This document shows, piece after piece, positions 10,704 through 19,726 of a DNA stretch of 64,000 bases (positions within the stretch are counted from its first letter, which is position 1; each line of letters starts with the position of its first letter). The notes beneath the pieces were generated by a model. The model ran no database searches. It saw nothing but the letters and a program-made list of their open reading frames with translations, and was not told where the DNA came from. Origin of the DNA: Beijerinckiaceae bacterium (lineage in GTDB: Bacteria; Pseudomonadota; Alphaproteobacteria; Rhizobiales; Beijerinckiaceae); the NCBI GenBank assembly GCA_947452455.1, contig CANGBX010000009.1:62001-126000 (forward strand), in the 5' to 3' direction. The position numbers and the translations under genes were made by a program.

Positions 10704-10943
10704 TCAGGCCGCGCGGCGCGCAAAGCAGCCGAGCCATTCTGCAATCGTCCAGAGATCATCCATCGCAATCTCGTCCTGCGCGGCGAACCGGCGCACACCA
10801 GCGCGCAAATGATCCGGAAAACCAGCTGCGCTTTGATCTGCGCCCGTCACCACAGCATGAATGGAATCGTGACGGCGCAACGCGGCACAGACCATGTCGC
10901 GCTCGTCATAGGTCCAATCCTCAAGGTCGGCAGGTCCAAGCAT
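10704..10943 (-). CDS. Small hypothetical protein, 79 residues
   Basis: I do not recognise this protein. It is acidic with a Trp-containing segment (LEDWTYDERDMV), no signal peptide and no membrane segment. It fills the space between uppP and nth and has no better competing frame. ATG 10943 lacks a clear Shine-Dalgarno site; a TTG two codons earlier is an alternative. It lies 42 bases upstream of the... opposite end of nth is downstream, so the two minus-strand genes run nth then this gene. Existence as a real gene is moderately supported. Confidence 0.5.
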   Translation of the reverse strand: MLGPADLEDWTYDERDMVCAALRRHDSIHAVVTGADQSAAGFPDHLRAGVRRFAAQDEIAMDDLWTIAEWLGCFARRAA

Positions 10944-10985
10944 GGGCAAACGCTAGCATGGGGGTGAGGGGGCAGCAAAAGGCGT

Positions 10986-11768
10986 TCAGATGATCTTTTC
11001 GGGTGATGTGCAAATATCTGAAATGAGACAGCGTTCGCAATCAGGGCGGCGCGCCTTGCAAATATAACGGCCATGGAGAATCAGCCAATGATGCGCGTGG
11101 CGCATGAATTCGGCCGGAATGACTTTCTCCAAACCCAGTTCAATGGCGAGCGGCGTTTTGCCAATCGCCAGCGGAATACGGTTCGAGACACGGAAGAGAT
11201 GTGTGTCCACCGCAATGGTCGGCTCACCAAAAGCCATATTCATCACGACATTGGCGGTCTTGCGGCCAACACCCGGCAGTGTTTCGAGAATTTCGCGCGA
11301 GCGCGGCACATCACTGCTGTATTTTTCTATCAACTCGCGTGACAAGAGATAGACATTTTTCGCTTTGGTGCGGAAAAGGCCAATCGTCTTCACATATTCG
11401 CGGATCTTCTCTTCACCCAGCGCCACCATTTTTTCTGGCGTATCAGCAATGGCAAAGAGTGCGCGCGTCGCTTTGTTGACGCCCGCATCAGTGGCTTGCG
11501 CGGATAACACAACCGCTACGAGCAATGTGAAGACATTCACATGTTCGAGTTCGCCCTTTGGCTCGGGCTTGGCTTTGCGAAAGCGCGCGAAAATCTCATG
11601 CACGGCTTCTGCCCCGACTGGGCGGCGGCGACCTTTCGGCTTTTTTGCAGCTGCTGTTTTGGCGGGTGACTTGGCAGGCTTCTTGGCCGGACGTGCGACT
11701 TTTCGCGGCACCGCTTTCTTGGCGGTTGCCTTCTTTTTGATGGGGGCGGGGCTCTTTCTTGCGGGCAT
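10986..11768 (-). CDS. nth: Endonuclease III with lysine-rich N-terminal tail
   Basis: This bifunctional DNA glycosylase/AP lyase excises oxidised pyrimidines. The helix-hairpin-helix LPGVGRKTANVV and the following VDTHLFRVSNR contain the catalytic Lys and Asp. The C-terminal CKARRPDCERCLISDIC gives the C-X6-C-X2-C-X5-C cluster site. It is 260 residues, about 45 more than a minimal Nth. The extra part is an N-terminal stretch (residues 1-50) of Lys, Ala, Pro and Arg only, like a histone-H1 tail. ATG 11768 is the last start that keeps this tail. Confidence 0.93.
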   Translation of the reverse strand: MPARKSPAPIKKKATAKKAVPRKVARPAKKPAKSPAKTAAAKKPKGRRRPVGAEAVHEIFARFRKAKPEPKGELEHVNVFTLLVAVVLSAQATDAGVNKATRALFAIADTPEKMVALGEEKIREYVKTIGLFRTKAKNVYLLSRELIEKYSSDVPRSREILETLPGVGRKTANVVMNMAFGEPTIAVDTHLFRVSNRIPLAIGKTPLAIELGLEKVIPAEFMRHAHHWLILHGRYICKARRPDCERCLISDICTSPEKII

Positions 11769-11833
11769 GGCTGGGTTATAATGGGAAAGAGGGAGCCACC
11801 CAAGGACGCAACGTCCATCGCGAGGCCTTTTCA

Positions 11834-12337
11834 GTGGATCAGACGTCACTCGTTGAAAAGCCATTGTTTTCGGCGCGGCTCACCCCGCACCGCTCGCTCT
11901 CCCATGCCAATTTTCGTCTCTTGCTGCTGATCTTTTCAGGCGCGGCCTTTGTCACTGCCCTGCCCTTCATCTTTCTTGGCGCCTGGCCCGTCATGGGTTT
12001 CATGGGGCTGGATGTGGTGATCTTCTATATCGCCTTCCGCATCAATTATCGCGATGCGCGCGCTTATGAAGATGTGAGCGTGACACCGCTTGAATTGCAT
12101 CTGGCGAAAGTCTCGGCCAAAGGAGCGCGCGCCGATTACAGCTTCAATCCGCTCTGGGTGCGGCTGGAAAAAGAAGAGGATGAGGAATTCGGCCTGCAAA
12201 AGCTGGCTGTCGCCTCGCGCGGTTCAAATGTCGAAGTCGCGCGCTATCTTGATCCGGATCGCAAGGCCGTCTTTGCGCGTGATCTCTCGCAAGCTTTGGC
12301 CGAAGCGCGGCGCGGACCGCGCTATGCTCATGAGTGA
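11834..12337 (+). CDS. DUF2244-family membrane protein
   Basis: This is a 167-residue protein of the DUF2244 family, of unknown function, common in alphaproteobacteria. It has two adjacent hydrophobic segments (near residues 28-48 and 50-68), then FRINYRDARAYE and a soluble C-terminal domain with LWVRLEKEEDEEFG. GTG 11834 is the probable start, with GAGG upstream. Its end overlaps the start of the ogt gene by 8 bases, so the pair is probably co-translated. Confidence 0.85.
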   Translation: MDQTSLVEKPLFSARLTPHRSLSHANFRLLLLIFSGAAFVTALPFIFLGAWPVMGFMGLDVVIFYIAFRINYRDARAYEDVSVTPLELHLAKVSAKGARADYSFNPLWVRLEKEEDEEFGLQKLAVASRGSNVEVARYLDPDRKAVFARDLSQALAEARRGPRYAHE

Positions 12338-12881
12338 GCGTGTCGCGCTCCGCTCCATGTCACGTGAAGCTTTCGCTGCTTCGGGCCTTTCTTTCGCCTA
12401 CGCTTTTCACGACACGCCCTTTGGTGAAGTGATCGCACTCATCTGCGATGGCGCGCTGGCCGGTCTTGGCTTTGCGCAAGATCGCCAAGCGGCGCTGGCC
12501 GATATGAAGCGCCGCTGGCCGAAGGCGAGTTTCACTGAACAGTCGGGAGCGGGTGCTGATTTCGTCGCGCGCATTTTCAACGCGCAGACTCCAAAGCCAG
12601 TGCCGTTGCTGCTGATCGGTGGCGACTTGGACCGCGCAGTTTGGGAAGCCTTGCTCGCTATTCCCGCGGGAAGCTTCACCTCCTATGGTGCATTGGCTGA
12701 AAAGCTCGGTCGGCCCAAAGCAGCGCGCGCCATTGGCGGGGCAGTTGGGCGTAACCCCGTTTGCGTGGCCGTTCCCTGCCACCGCGTGCGGGGCAAGGAC
12801 GGGACACCGACGGGATATCATTGGGGGCTTTCAACCAAGCAGGCCTTGCTGGACTGGGAAAATAAACATTCTAAAATGTGA
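12330..12881 (+). CDS. ogt: Methylated-DNA-[protein]-cysteine S-methyltransferase
   Basis: This suicide repair protein transfers the alkyl group from O6-alkylguanine to its own cysteine. The active-site motif VPCHRVRGKDG is present, preceded by PAGSFTSYGALAEKLG (the helix-turn-helix) and GGAVGRNPV. It is 183 residues, consistent with a stand-alone Ogt rather than Ada. ATG 12330 overlaps the DUF2244 stop; ATG 12324 is also possible. A longer upstream open frame is out of register with the family and is rejected. Confidence 0.93.
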   Translation: MSERVALRSMSREAFAASGLSFAYAFHDTPFGEVIALICDGALAGLGFAQDRQAALADMKRRWPKASFTEQSGAGADFVARIFNAQTPKPVPLLLIGGDLDRAVWEALLAIPAGSFTSYGALAEKLGRPKAARAIGGAVGRNPVCVAVPCHRVRGKDGTPTGYHWGLSTKQALLDWENKHSKM

Positions 12882-12913
12882 AATAAATATATCTACATCC
12901 ATACTCGGGCTGT

Positions 12914-12942
12914 TTGACAAAAAGAACAAAGCGTCCTAGAAA
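12914..12942 (+). promoter_or_regulatory. Sigma-70 promoter of the ssu operon
   Basis: A perfect -35 box TTGACA (12914-12919) is followed by exactly 17 bases and a -10 box TAGAAA (12937-12942), ahead of the AAGGAG ribosome site of ssuA. Just upstream, an AT-rich stretch contains the dyad ACATT-CTAA-AATGT (about 12866-12879), which could be an operator. Confidence 0.65.
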
Positions 12943-12996
12943 AGAAACACGGCCCGCGACTGAACAGGGCTGCTTGTGTATCCCAAGGAGCTTCCC

Positions 12997-13959
12997 ATGT
13001 TCGCGTTCACCCGCCGCACCGCTCTCGCTGTGACCTTGTCGCTGGCTGTTTCTGCCCCCGCTTTGGCGCAGGTTTCCGAAATCCGCGTTGATTACGCGAC
13101 CTACAACCCGCTTTCGCTGGTCATCAAGGACCAGAAGCTTCTCGAAAAGGAATTCGAGAAGGACAAGATTGCCATTCGCTGGGTCTTCTCGGCCGGCTCC
13201 AACAAGGCGCTCGAGTTTCTGAATGCTGGCTCGCTCGACATTGGCTCGACCGCGGGTGCGGCGGCCCTGATCGCTCGCATCAATGACAATCCGGTCAAGA
13301 CGGTCGGCATTTTCTCGCGCCCCGAATGGACGGCCCTCGTCACTGGTAAGGACTCGAAGATCACCAAGATCGAAGAGCTGAAGGGCCAGAAAATCGCCGT
13401 CACACGCGGCACGGACCCGCATATCTTCCTCGTGCGCGCGCTCGACAAGGCTGGCCTGACCGAGAAAGATGTGAAGCTCGTTCTCCTGCAGCATGCTGAT
13501 GGCAAGACCGCGCTGATCCGCGGCGATGTCGACGCGTGGGCGGGTCTCGACCCGATCATGGCGCAGGCCGAAGTGGAAGAAGGCGCCAAGCTCCTCTACC
13601 GCAAGGCTGAGGACAACACTTGGGGCGTGCTCAACACCCGCGAAGAGTTTCTGGCCAAGAACCCGGAACTCGTGAAGCGTGTTCTCAAGGTCTATGAAGA
13701 AGCCCGCATCTGGGCAAAGGCCAATCCGGACGCTCTGAAGAAGGCGCTGGTTGCTGAAACCAAGCTGCCCGACACGGTCATCCAGCGCCAGCTCGAGCGC
13801 ACGGACCTGACCAATGCCTCGATCACCCCTGCCACGACCGAAACCATCCTGCAGGCGGGTCTTGCCCTGCAGAAGGCAGGCGTCGTGAAGCCGGAAACAG
13901 ATGTAAAGGCTGTTGTCGGCGCTTTGATCGATACCCGCTTTGCGGTGTCGGCCAAGTAA
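12997..13959 (+). CDS. ssuA: Aliphatic sulfonate ABC transporter, periplasmic binding protein (SsuA-like)
   Basis: This secreted binding protein of the SsuA/TauA/NrtA type presents sulfonates or related anions to an inner-membrane importer. A typical signal peptide occupies residues 1-25 (FTRRTALAVTLSLAVSAPALA). The mature part shows LVIKDQKLLEKEF, FLNAGSLDIGSTAGAAAL and VTRGTDPHIFLVRAL, typical of the family. It is 320 residues. ATG 12997 follows AAGGAG. It leads an operon with ssuC and ssuB. Ligand class is inferred from family and context; no SsuD monooxygenase is adjacent. Confidence 0.87.
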   Translation: MFAFTRRTALAVTLSLAVSAPALAQVSEIRVDYATYNPLSLVIKDQKLLEKEFEKDKIAIRWVFSAGSNKALEFLNAGSLDIGSTAGAAALIARINDNPVKTVGIFSRPEWTALVTGKDSKITKIEELKGQKIAVTRGTDPHIFLVRALDKAGLTEKDVKLVLLQHADGKTALIRGDVDAWAGLDPIMAQAEVEEGAKLLYRKAEDNTWGVLNTREEFLAKNPELVKRVLKVYEEARIWAKANPDALKKALVAETKLPDTVIQRQLERTDLTNASITPATTETILQAGLALQKAGVVKPETDVKAVVGALIDTRFAVSAK

Positions 13960-13974
13960 GGCTAGAAGGCTGGC

Positions 13975-14000
13975 TCCGGCGGGGAGCTGATCCCGCCGGA
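13975..14000 (+). terminator. Intercistronic hairpin between ssuA and ssuC
   Basis: A 9-bp perfect stem (TCCGGCGGG and CCCGCCGGA) encloses an 8-base loop and is followed by CCGTTTTC. It may partly terminate transcription or protect the ssuA message, so that binding protein exceeds permease. Confidence 0.55.
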
Positions 14001-14019
14001 CCCGTTTTCTGGAGACCCT

Positions 14020-14853
14020 ATGAGCGAGGCTACGCTCGACCAAACAACGACCACAAACGCGCAGCCCAAGGCTGCGCGCTTTGCCGTTTTTGGTACATCC
14101 TTTCTGCTCGGGCTCGTGCTGCCGGTGACGGCTGGCCTCTTGTATGAAGCAGCCTTCCGCGCCGGGCTTGTGCAGGCGCGCCTACTGCCCCCGCCAAGCC
14201 GCGTTTTCACAACCCTCTGGAAGCTCGCCCAAAGCGGCGAACTGACCACGCATGTGCTCGCCACAACGGTGCGTGTCGGCATGGGCTTTGGCTTGGGTGC
14301 GCTGGTCGGCATGTTGCTTGGCGCATTGACGGGCGCTTCGCGCAATGCGCGCCGCCTGCTCGATCCGACATTGCAAGCTTTGCGCGCCATTCCTTCACTA
14401 GCTTGGGTGCCGCTTTTCATTCTCTGGCTCGGCATTTTCGAAAGCTCTAAAATCGCGCTGATTGCAGTGGGCGTGTTCTTCCCCGTCTATCTCGGTGTGA
14501 TGGCAGCCATTGCCAATGTCGATCGCAAGATTGTCGAAGTCGGTCGCGTGTTTCGTCTCTCGCGTCTGGCCCTTGTACGCCGCGTTTTGTTGCCAGCCAT
14601 CCTGCCTGATTTCATCATCGCCATTCGCTCGGGCCTTGGCCTTGGTTTCATGTTCGTTGTGGCGGCTGAAATCATGGGCGCATCGGAAGGCCTCGGCTAT
14701 TTGTTGGTCGATGGACAACAGCTCGGCAAGCCCGATCAGATTCTCGCCGCAATCATCGCCTTTGCCGTTCTCGGCAAGATTGGCGATTGGCTGATTGTTG
14801 TGCTCACCAAGCCCTTCCTCACGTGGCAAGACACGCATCAGAGGGGCGCATGA
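14020..14853 (+). CDS. ssuC: Sulfonate-type ABC transporter permease (SsuC-like)
   Basis: This is the inner-membrane permease of the ssu-type importer. It is 277 residues with about six hydrophobic segments. The cytoplasmic EAA-type loop appears as KIVEVGRVFRLSRLALVRRVLLPAILPD, and the LPPPSRVFTTLWKL segment near the N-terminus is typical of SsuC/TauC. It follows ssuA by 60 bases and ends one base before the ATP-binding gene, consistent with one operon. Confidence 0.9.
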   Translation: MSEATLDQTTTTNAQPKAARFAVFGTSFLLGLVLPVTAGLLYEAAFRAGLVQARLLPPPSRVFTTLWKLAQSGELTTHVLATTVRVGMGFGLGALVGMLLGALTGASRNARRLLDPTLQALRAIPSLAWVPLFILWLGIFESSKIALIAVGVFFPVYLGVMAAIANVDRKIVEVGRVFRLSRLALVRRVLLPAILPDFIIAIRSGLGLGFMFVVAAEIMGASEGLGYLLVDGQQLGKPDQILAAIIAFAVLGKIGDWLIVVLTKPFLTWQDTHQRGA

Positions 14854-14854
14854 C

Positions 14855-15643
14855 ATGCTGACGATTGACGCTCTTTGCAAAATTTATCCCAACGGCACGC
14901 AAGCGCTGGAAAAGATCAGCCTTGATGTCGATGCGGGCGAGATTGTTGCGCTTGTCGGCGGTTCGGGCTGCGGCAAGACCACGCTGTTGCGCATGATTTC
15001 CGGCCTTGAAGCGCCAACGCGCGGCCATGCCGCGCTTGATGGCGAAGTGATAGATGCGCCTCACCCGGCCGTTGGAATCGTCTTTCAAGAAGCGCGCCTT
15101 TTGCCTTGGCTGACGGTGGCGCAAAATATTGCTTTCGGTCTCGACCATCTGCCCAAAGACGAACAAGATCGCCGCGTGGACGAAGCGCTGCTGCGCGTGG
15201 GCCTTGCCGGCTATGGCAAGCGCTGGCCGCGCGAATTGTCAGGTGGTCAGGCGCAACGTGTTTCTATTGTGCGTGCGCTCGTCACACAGCCCAAAGCGCT
15301 TTTGCTCGATGAGCCCTTCTCCGCGCTCGATGCTTTGACGCGCGAAAGCCTGCAAGACCATTTGCTAGCCCTTTGGGAAACACATCGCCCGACGCTCGTG
15401 CTTGTCACGCATGATGTGGAAGAAGCCGTCGCGCTCGCCGATCGCGCCATTGTGCTGCAACCCAAGCCGGGACGCATTTTTGCAGATATTCCGATTGATC
15501 TGCCGCGCCCGCGCGATCGCTTGTCGCCGGAATTTGCCGAAGCCAAGCGCCTTGTTTTGAAAGCGCTCGACGGCTCAATCAACCAACCCCATTCGCATCA
15601 GGCAGGCCGCGTTCAAAGCCCCGCCGCTGGTGGTTCTTTTTAA
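14855..15643 (+). CDS. ssuB: Sulfonate-type ABC transporter ATP-binding protein (SsuB-like)
   Basis: This ATPase energises the importer. It shows Walker A GGSGCGKTT, the signature LSGGQAQR and Walker B LLLDEPFSALD, with the H-loop LVTHDVEEAV. It is 262 residues. ATG 14855 lies just after the ssuC stop and a GAGGGG site; upstream extension is non-homologous. The C-terminal 20 residues past LVLKALDG are variable. Confidence 0.92.
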   Translation: MLTIDALCKIYPNGTQALEKISLDVDAGEIVALVGGSGCGKTTLLRMISGLEAPTRGHAALDGEVIDAPHPAVGIVFQEARLLPWLTVAQNIAFGLDHLPKDEQDRRVDEALLRVGLAGYGKRWPRELSGGQAQRVSIVRALVTQPKALLLDEPFSALDALTRESLQDHLLALWETHRPTLVLVTHDVEEAVALADRAIVLQPKPGRIFADIPIDLPRPRDRLSPEFAEAKRLVLKALDGSINQPHSHQAGRVQSPAAGGSF

Positions 15644-15668
15644 AAGATCAGAACAAGGAGATCGTACG

Positions 15669-16178
15669 ATGGATGCCAATGCACTGCGCGCCATGCAGGC
15701 TCCCTATAAGGACAAATATAAGAACGATCCCGATGCGGCCGTCATCACGCTGAAAGCTCATGGCACGCTGGATGAAAGCAAGATCGCCTGCAAGGTCGAA
15801 ACAGGCCGCGCTTTGGCGGTGGCAGGGCTCCATCCGGCAACGGGTGGCTCGGGCGCGGAACTGTGCTCGGGCGACATGCTGCTCGAGGCGCTGGTGGCTT
15901 GCGCGGGCGTGACGCTGAAGGCGGTCGCCACAGCGCTGGCCATTCCGCTGAAGAGCGGCACGGTACGGGCCGAAGGCGACCTCGATTTCCGCGGCACGCT
16001 CGGCGTCGACAAGGAAGCCCCCGTGGGCTTCCGCGAAATCCGTCTGTCCTTCGACATCGACACGGATGCCACCGAAGAGCAGATCGCCTCGCTGATCAAA
16101 CTGACCGAGCGCTATTGCGTGATCTTCCAGACCCTCAACAAGCCCCCCAAGCTCGGGCTTCAGGTCAACCGGGGCTGA
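15669..16178 (+). CDS. OsmC family protein
   Basis: This is an OsmC/Ohr-superfamily protein, 169 residues. Family members are thiol-dependent peroxidases against organic hydroperoxides. Two cysteines sit in the expected contexts: LEALVACAGVTLKAV and ERYCVIFQTL. ATG 15669 follows AAGGAG at good spacing. The gene is 25 bases downstream of ssuB on the same strand, so it is probably the last gene of the ssu operon, which would tie thiol or peroxide defence to sulfur acquisition. That link is inference. Confidence 0.85.
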   Translation: MDANALRAMQAPYKDKYKNDPDAAVITLKAHGTLDESKIACKVETGRALAVAGLHPATGGSGAELCSGDMLLEALVACAGVTLKAVATALAIPLKSGTVRAEGDLDFRGTLGVDKEAPVGFREIRLSFDIDTDATEEQIASLIKLTERYCVIFQTLNKPPKLGLQVNRG

Positions 16179-16185
16179 TCAGCCC

Positions 16186-16279
16186 CGTCATTGCGAGGAG
16201 CAAAGCGACGAAGCAACCCAGAGAGCCCCACGTGCGGCTCTGGATTGCCGCGTAGGCCTGCGGCCTCCTCGCAATGACG
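16186..16279. repeat. Palindromic intergenic repeat, copy 1
   Basis: The element begins CGTCATTGCGAGGAG and ends with its exact inverse CTCCTCGCAATGACG, enclosing internal arms (CCAGAGAGCC and GGCTCTGG). Related copies occur near 24.2, 34.0 and 46.0 kb. It can fold into one long hairpin and lies between the ssu operon and dnaK. Confidence 0.8.
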
Positions 16280-16339
16280 AGCTTTGGCTCTGAAGGCTGC
16301 AGCTCCCCTAAAAACCTCTTTATTTTGCCTCATTCCCGT

Positions 16340-16368
16340 CTTGCACGGCTGGGGGAGCGTTCCCATAT
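16340..16368 (+). promoter_or_regulatory. RpoH (sigma-32) promoter of dnaK
   Basis: CTTGCAC (16340-16346) and CCCATAT (16362-16368) match the heat-shock consensus. The spacing, 18 bases after CTTG, fits the alphaproteobacterial RpoH pattern, and the E. coli form TCCCATAT at 14 bases from CTTGCAC also fits. It leaves a leader of roughly 135 bases before dnaK. The 60 bases between the repeat and this promoter show nothing else clear. Confidence 0.7.
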
Positions 16369-16512
16369 CCGGCTCATCAGAACGGCTTCCCCGCTCTTCT
16401 CTCGCGTAACCAATTCGGGGACCCGGACCGGCTCGGCTGCCTTGTGCGCCGCCCGGACCAGATCGGATCGCTTCGGGGTCCGTGGGTTCCGCCTCAGAAA
16501 GGATGAGTTCAA

Positions 16513-18435
16513 ATGGCAAAAGTCATCGGTATCGACCTCGGCACCACCAATTCCTGCGTCGCCGTCATGGATGGCACCACGCCGAAGGTGATCGAAAACG
16601 CCGAAGGTGCCCGCACCACGCCCTCCATTGTTGCTTTCACCGATGATGGCGAGCGCCTCGTTGGCCAGCCTGCCAAGCGCCAGGGCGTGACCAATCCAGA
16701 GCGCACCTTCTTCGCGATCAAGCGCCTGATCGGGCGCACCTTCGAAGATCCGATGACGCAGAAGGACATGTCGCTTGTCCCCTACAAGATTACCAAGGGC
16801 GGCAATGGCGATGCTTGGGTCTCCTCAGACGGCAAGCAATATTCGCCTTCGCAGATCTCCGCCTTCACACTGCAAAAAATGAAGGAAACGGCTGAAGCCT
16901 TTTTGGGCCAGCAAGTGACGCAAGCCGTCATCACCGTTCCGGCTTACTTCAACGACGCGCAGCGCCAAGCGACCAAAGATGCCGGCAAGATCGCGGGCCT
17001 TGAAGTGCTGCGCATCATCAACGAGCCGACCGCTGCCGCATTGGCCTATGGTCTCGACAAGAAGGGCTCGGGCACGATTGCCGTTTACGATCTGGGCGGC
17101 GGCACCTTCGACGTGTCGATCCTCGAAATCGGCGATGGCGTGTTCGAAGTGAAGTCGACCAATGGCGATACGTTCTTGGGCGGTGAAGATTTCGACATGC
17201 GCCTCGTCGAATATTTTGCCGATGAGTTCAAGAAAGAGCAGGGCATTGACCTGAAGAAGGACAAGCTCGCTCTGCAACGCCTGAAGGAAGCCGCTGAAAA
17301 GGCCAAGATTGAATTGTCATCTGCTGCGCAGACCGACATCAACCTGCCCTATATCACGGCCGATGCCACTGGCCCCAAGCATCTCGCGCTGAAGCTGACG
17401 CGCGCAAAGTTCGAAGCCATTGTCGATGATCTCATTCAAAAGACCATCGAGCCTTGCCGCAAGGCGATGAAGGATGCTGGTGTCACCGCCGCACAGATCG
17501 ACGAAGTCGTTCTCGTTGGTGGCATGACACGCATGCCGAAGGTGCAGGAAATTGTAAAATCCTTCTTCGGCAAAGAGCCGCATAAGGGCGTCAACCCCGA
17601 TGAAGTCGTGGCCATTGGCGCGGCTGTTCAGGCCGGCGTGTTGCAAGGTGATGTGAAGGACGTTTTGCTCCTCGACGTGACACCGCTGTCGCTGGGCATT
17701 GAAACATTGGGTGGCGTGTTCACACGCCTCATTGATCGCAACACAACGATCCCGACCAAGAAGAGCCAGGTCTTCTCGACCGCTGAAGATAATCAGACGG
17801 CTGTGACGATCCGCGTCTTCCAGGGCGAGCGTGAAATGGCCGCCGACAATAAAATGCTCGGCCAGTTCGATCTGGTTGGTATTCCCTCAGCACCGCGCGG
17901 CGTGCCGCAGGTGGAAGTGACCTTCGATATTGATGCCAACGGCATTGTGAATGTCACAGCGAAGGACAAGGCCACGAATAAGGAACAGCAGATCCGTATT
18001 CAGGCCTCGGGCGGCCTGTCGGATGCCGACATCGAAAAGATGGTGAAGGATGCTGAACTGAACGCAGCTGAAGACAAGCTCCGCCGTGAATTGGTGGATG
18101 CGAAAAATCAGGGCGAAGCCATGATTCACACGGCTGAGAAGTCGGTGTCCGAACATGGCGACAAAGTCTCGGCCGCCGACAAGTCGACGATTGAAGCCGC
18201 CGTCACCGCGCTCAAGAGCGCACTCGAAGGCGATGATGTCGAAACCATCAAGGCCAAGACCAATGAGCTTGTGCAGGCCTCGATGAAACTCGGCGAAGCC
18301 ATGTACAAGGCGCAGCAAGGTGCCGAAGGTGCGGCCGCCGATGGCGCCGCGGCACAAGACGCCCATGCGCATAAAGACGATGTGATTGACGCGGACTTCA
18401 AAGAAGTCGGTGGCGACGAAAAGAAGAAGTCTTAA
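16513..18435 (+). CDS. dnaK: Molecular chaperone DnaK (Hsp70)
   Basis: DnaK binds exposed hydrophobic peptides in an ATP-controlled cycle with DnaJ and GrpE. The protein is 640 residues with the N-terminal ATPase signature [13 protein letters not shown], the phosphate motif [12 protein letters not shown] near residue 196, the interdomain segment [16 protein letters not shown], and a C-terminal lid ending in Asp/Lys-rich sequence. It precedes dnaJ by 86 bases. GrpE, its exchange factor, is at 24.3 kb. Confidence 0.98.
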   Translation: MAKVIGIDLGTTNSCVAVMDGTTPKVIENAEGARTTPSIVAFTDDGERLVGQPAKRQGVTNPERTFFAIKRLIGRTFEDPMTQKDMSLVPYKITKGGNGDAWVSSDGKQYSPSQISAFTLQKMKETAEAFLGQQVTQAVITVPAYFNDAQRQATKDAGKIAGLEVLRIINEPTAAALAYGLDKKGSGTIAVYDLGGGTFDVSILEIGDGVFEVKSTNGDTFLGGEDFDMRLVEYFADEFKKEQGIDLKKDKLALQRLKEAAEKAKIELSSAAQTDINLPYITADATGPKHLALKLTRAKFEAIVDDLIQKTIEPCRKAMKDAGVTAAQIDEVVLVGGMTRMPKVQEIVKSFFGKEPHKGVNPDEVVAIGAAVQAGVLQGDVKDVLLLDVTPLSLGIETLGGVFTRLIDRNTTIPTKKSQVFSTAEDNQTAVTIRVFQGEREMAADNKMLGQFDLVGIPSAPRGVPQVEVTFDIDANGIVNVTAKDKATNKEQQIRIQASGGLSDADIEKMVKDAELNAAEDKLRRELVDAKNQGEAMIHTAEKSVSEHGDKVSAADKSTIEAAVTALKSALEGDDVETIKAKTNELVQASMKLGEAMYKAQQGAEGAAADGAAAQDAHAHKDDVIDADFKEVGGDEKKKS

Positions 18436-18451
18436 AATCCAAGATCAAAGT

Positions 18452-18484
18452 GGCGGGCGGGAAATTTCTCGCCCGCCTCTTTCT
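18452..18484 (+). terminator. Hairpin between dnaK and dnaJ
   Basis: The stem GGCGGGCG pairs with CGCCCGCC across a loop of ten bases and is followed by TCTTTCTTGT. It could be a leaky terminator that lowers dnaJ relative to dnaK. Confidence 0.55.
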
Positions 18485-18521
18485 TGTCCGCAGTTAAGGC
18501 TTGAGCGAAACGTGAAGAGAC

Positions 18522-19655
18522 ATGGCCAAGGCTGATTTTTACGAAACACTTGGCGTAAGCCGCACGGCCACGGAAGCTGAATTGAAATCGGCATTCCGCA
18601 AGCTCGCGATGCAATTCCACCCCGACAAAAATCCGGGTGATGCTGCAGCCGAACAGAAATTCAAAGACATCAACGAAGCCTATCAATGCCTCTCCGATGG
18701 CCAGAAGCGCGCAGCGTATGATCGCTTTGGCCATGCTGCTTTTGAAAATGGCGGCGGCATGGGTGGCGGCATGGGCGATGGCTTCGGCTCTTCCATGGCC
18801 GATATTTTCGACGATCTCTTCGGCGACATGATGGGTGGTGGACGACGCGGGCGCGCCAATGGTCGCGAACGTGGATCGGACCTGCGCTACAATCTCGAAA
18901 TCACGCTCGAAGATGCCTTCAAAGGCAAGACGGCAACCATCAAAGTGCCGAGCCTTATGTCGTGCGAAGCCTGCACGGGCACAGGCGCGAAAGCGGGTTC
19001 CAAGCCGAAAGCATGCGGCACCTGTGGTGGTGCGGGACGGGTGCGCGCACAGCAAGGTTTCTTTGCCATTGAACGCACCTGCCCGACCTGTCAGGGCCGC
19101 GGCCAAATGATCGACAATCCGTGCGATGCATGCCGCGGCGCGGGACGCGTCACAAAAGAGCGTTCGCTTTCCGTCAACATTCCACCCGGTGTCGAAGATG
19201 GCACACGCATCCGCTTGGCAGGCGAAGGGGAAGGTGGTGTGCGCGGCGGACCAGCCGGCGACCTCTATATTTTCCTCTCCATGCAAGCCCATCCTTTCTT
19301 CCAGCGCGATGGCGCCGATCTCTTCTGCCGCGTGCCGATCTCCATGGTGCAGGCAGCACTGGGTGGCGAGTTCACCGTGCACACGGTTGATGGATCAGAA
19401 GCCAAAGTAAAAATTCCGGAAGGCACGCAATCAGGCAAGCAATTCAAGCTCAAGAGCAAAGGCATGCCTGTGCTGCGCACGCGCGATTTCGGTGATCTCT
19501 ATGTGCAGGCGAATGTCGAGACGCCGCAGAATCTCACCAAACGCCAGCGCGAATTGCTCGAAGAATTTGAAACGGAATCGTCCAATAAGACGCATCCGGA
19601 ATCTTCGGGCTTTTTTACACGCATGAAAGAATTTCTCACTGGCGCACAGAGCTAA
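18522..19655 (+). CDS. dnaJ: Chaperone DnaJ (Hsp40)
   Basis: DnaJ delivers substrates to DnaK and stimulates its ATPase. The J domain carries HPD near residue 33, followed by a Gly/Met-rich linker. The zinc-binding domain has four repeats ([32 protein letters not shown]), and the C-terminal substrate domains follow. It is 377 residues, standard for type I DnaJ. ATG 18522 has GAAGAG upstream. Confidence 0.98.
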   Translation: MAKADFYETLGVSRTATEAELKSAFRKLAMQFHPDKNPGDAAAEQKFKDINEAYQCLSDGQKRAAYDRFGHAAFENGGGMGGGMGDGFGSSMADIFDDLFGDMMGGGRRGRANGRERGSDLRYNLEITLEDAFKGKTATIKVPSLMSCEACTGTGAKAGSKPKACGTCGGAGRVRAQQGFFAIERTCPTCQGRGQMIDNPCDACRGAGRVTKERSLSVNIPPGVEDGTRIRLAGEGEGGVRGGPAGDLYIFLSMQAHPFFQRDGADLFCRVPISMVQAALGGEFTVHTVDGSEAKVKIPEGTQSGKQFKLKSKGMPVLRTRDFGDLYVQANVETPQNLTKRQRELLEEFETESSNKTHPESSGFFTRMKEFLTGAQS

Positions 19656-19726
19656 CACTCACCTAAGCTTGAGCATCGCGCTGGCGCATCTTTCTTGACC
19701 TGACCTACATTGTTCTTCATCAGTGA

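Noticed and set aside
12871-14043. A 390-codon minus-strand frame opposite ssuA.
   Set aside because: ssuA has signal peptide, ribosome site and promoter; the antisense product is a shadow.
18432-19382. A 316-codon minus-strand frame opposite dnaJ.
   Set aside because: dnaJ domains cover the region; the antisense has no start signals.
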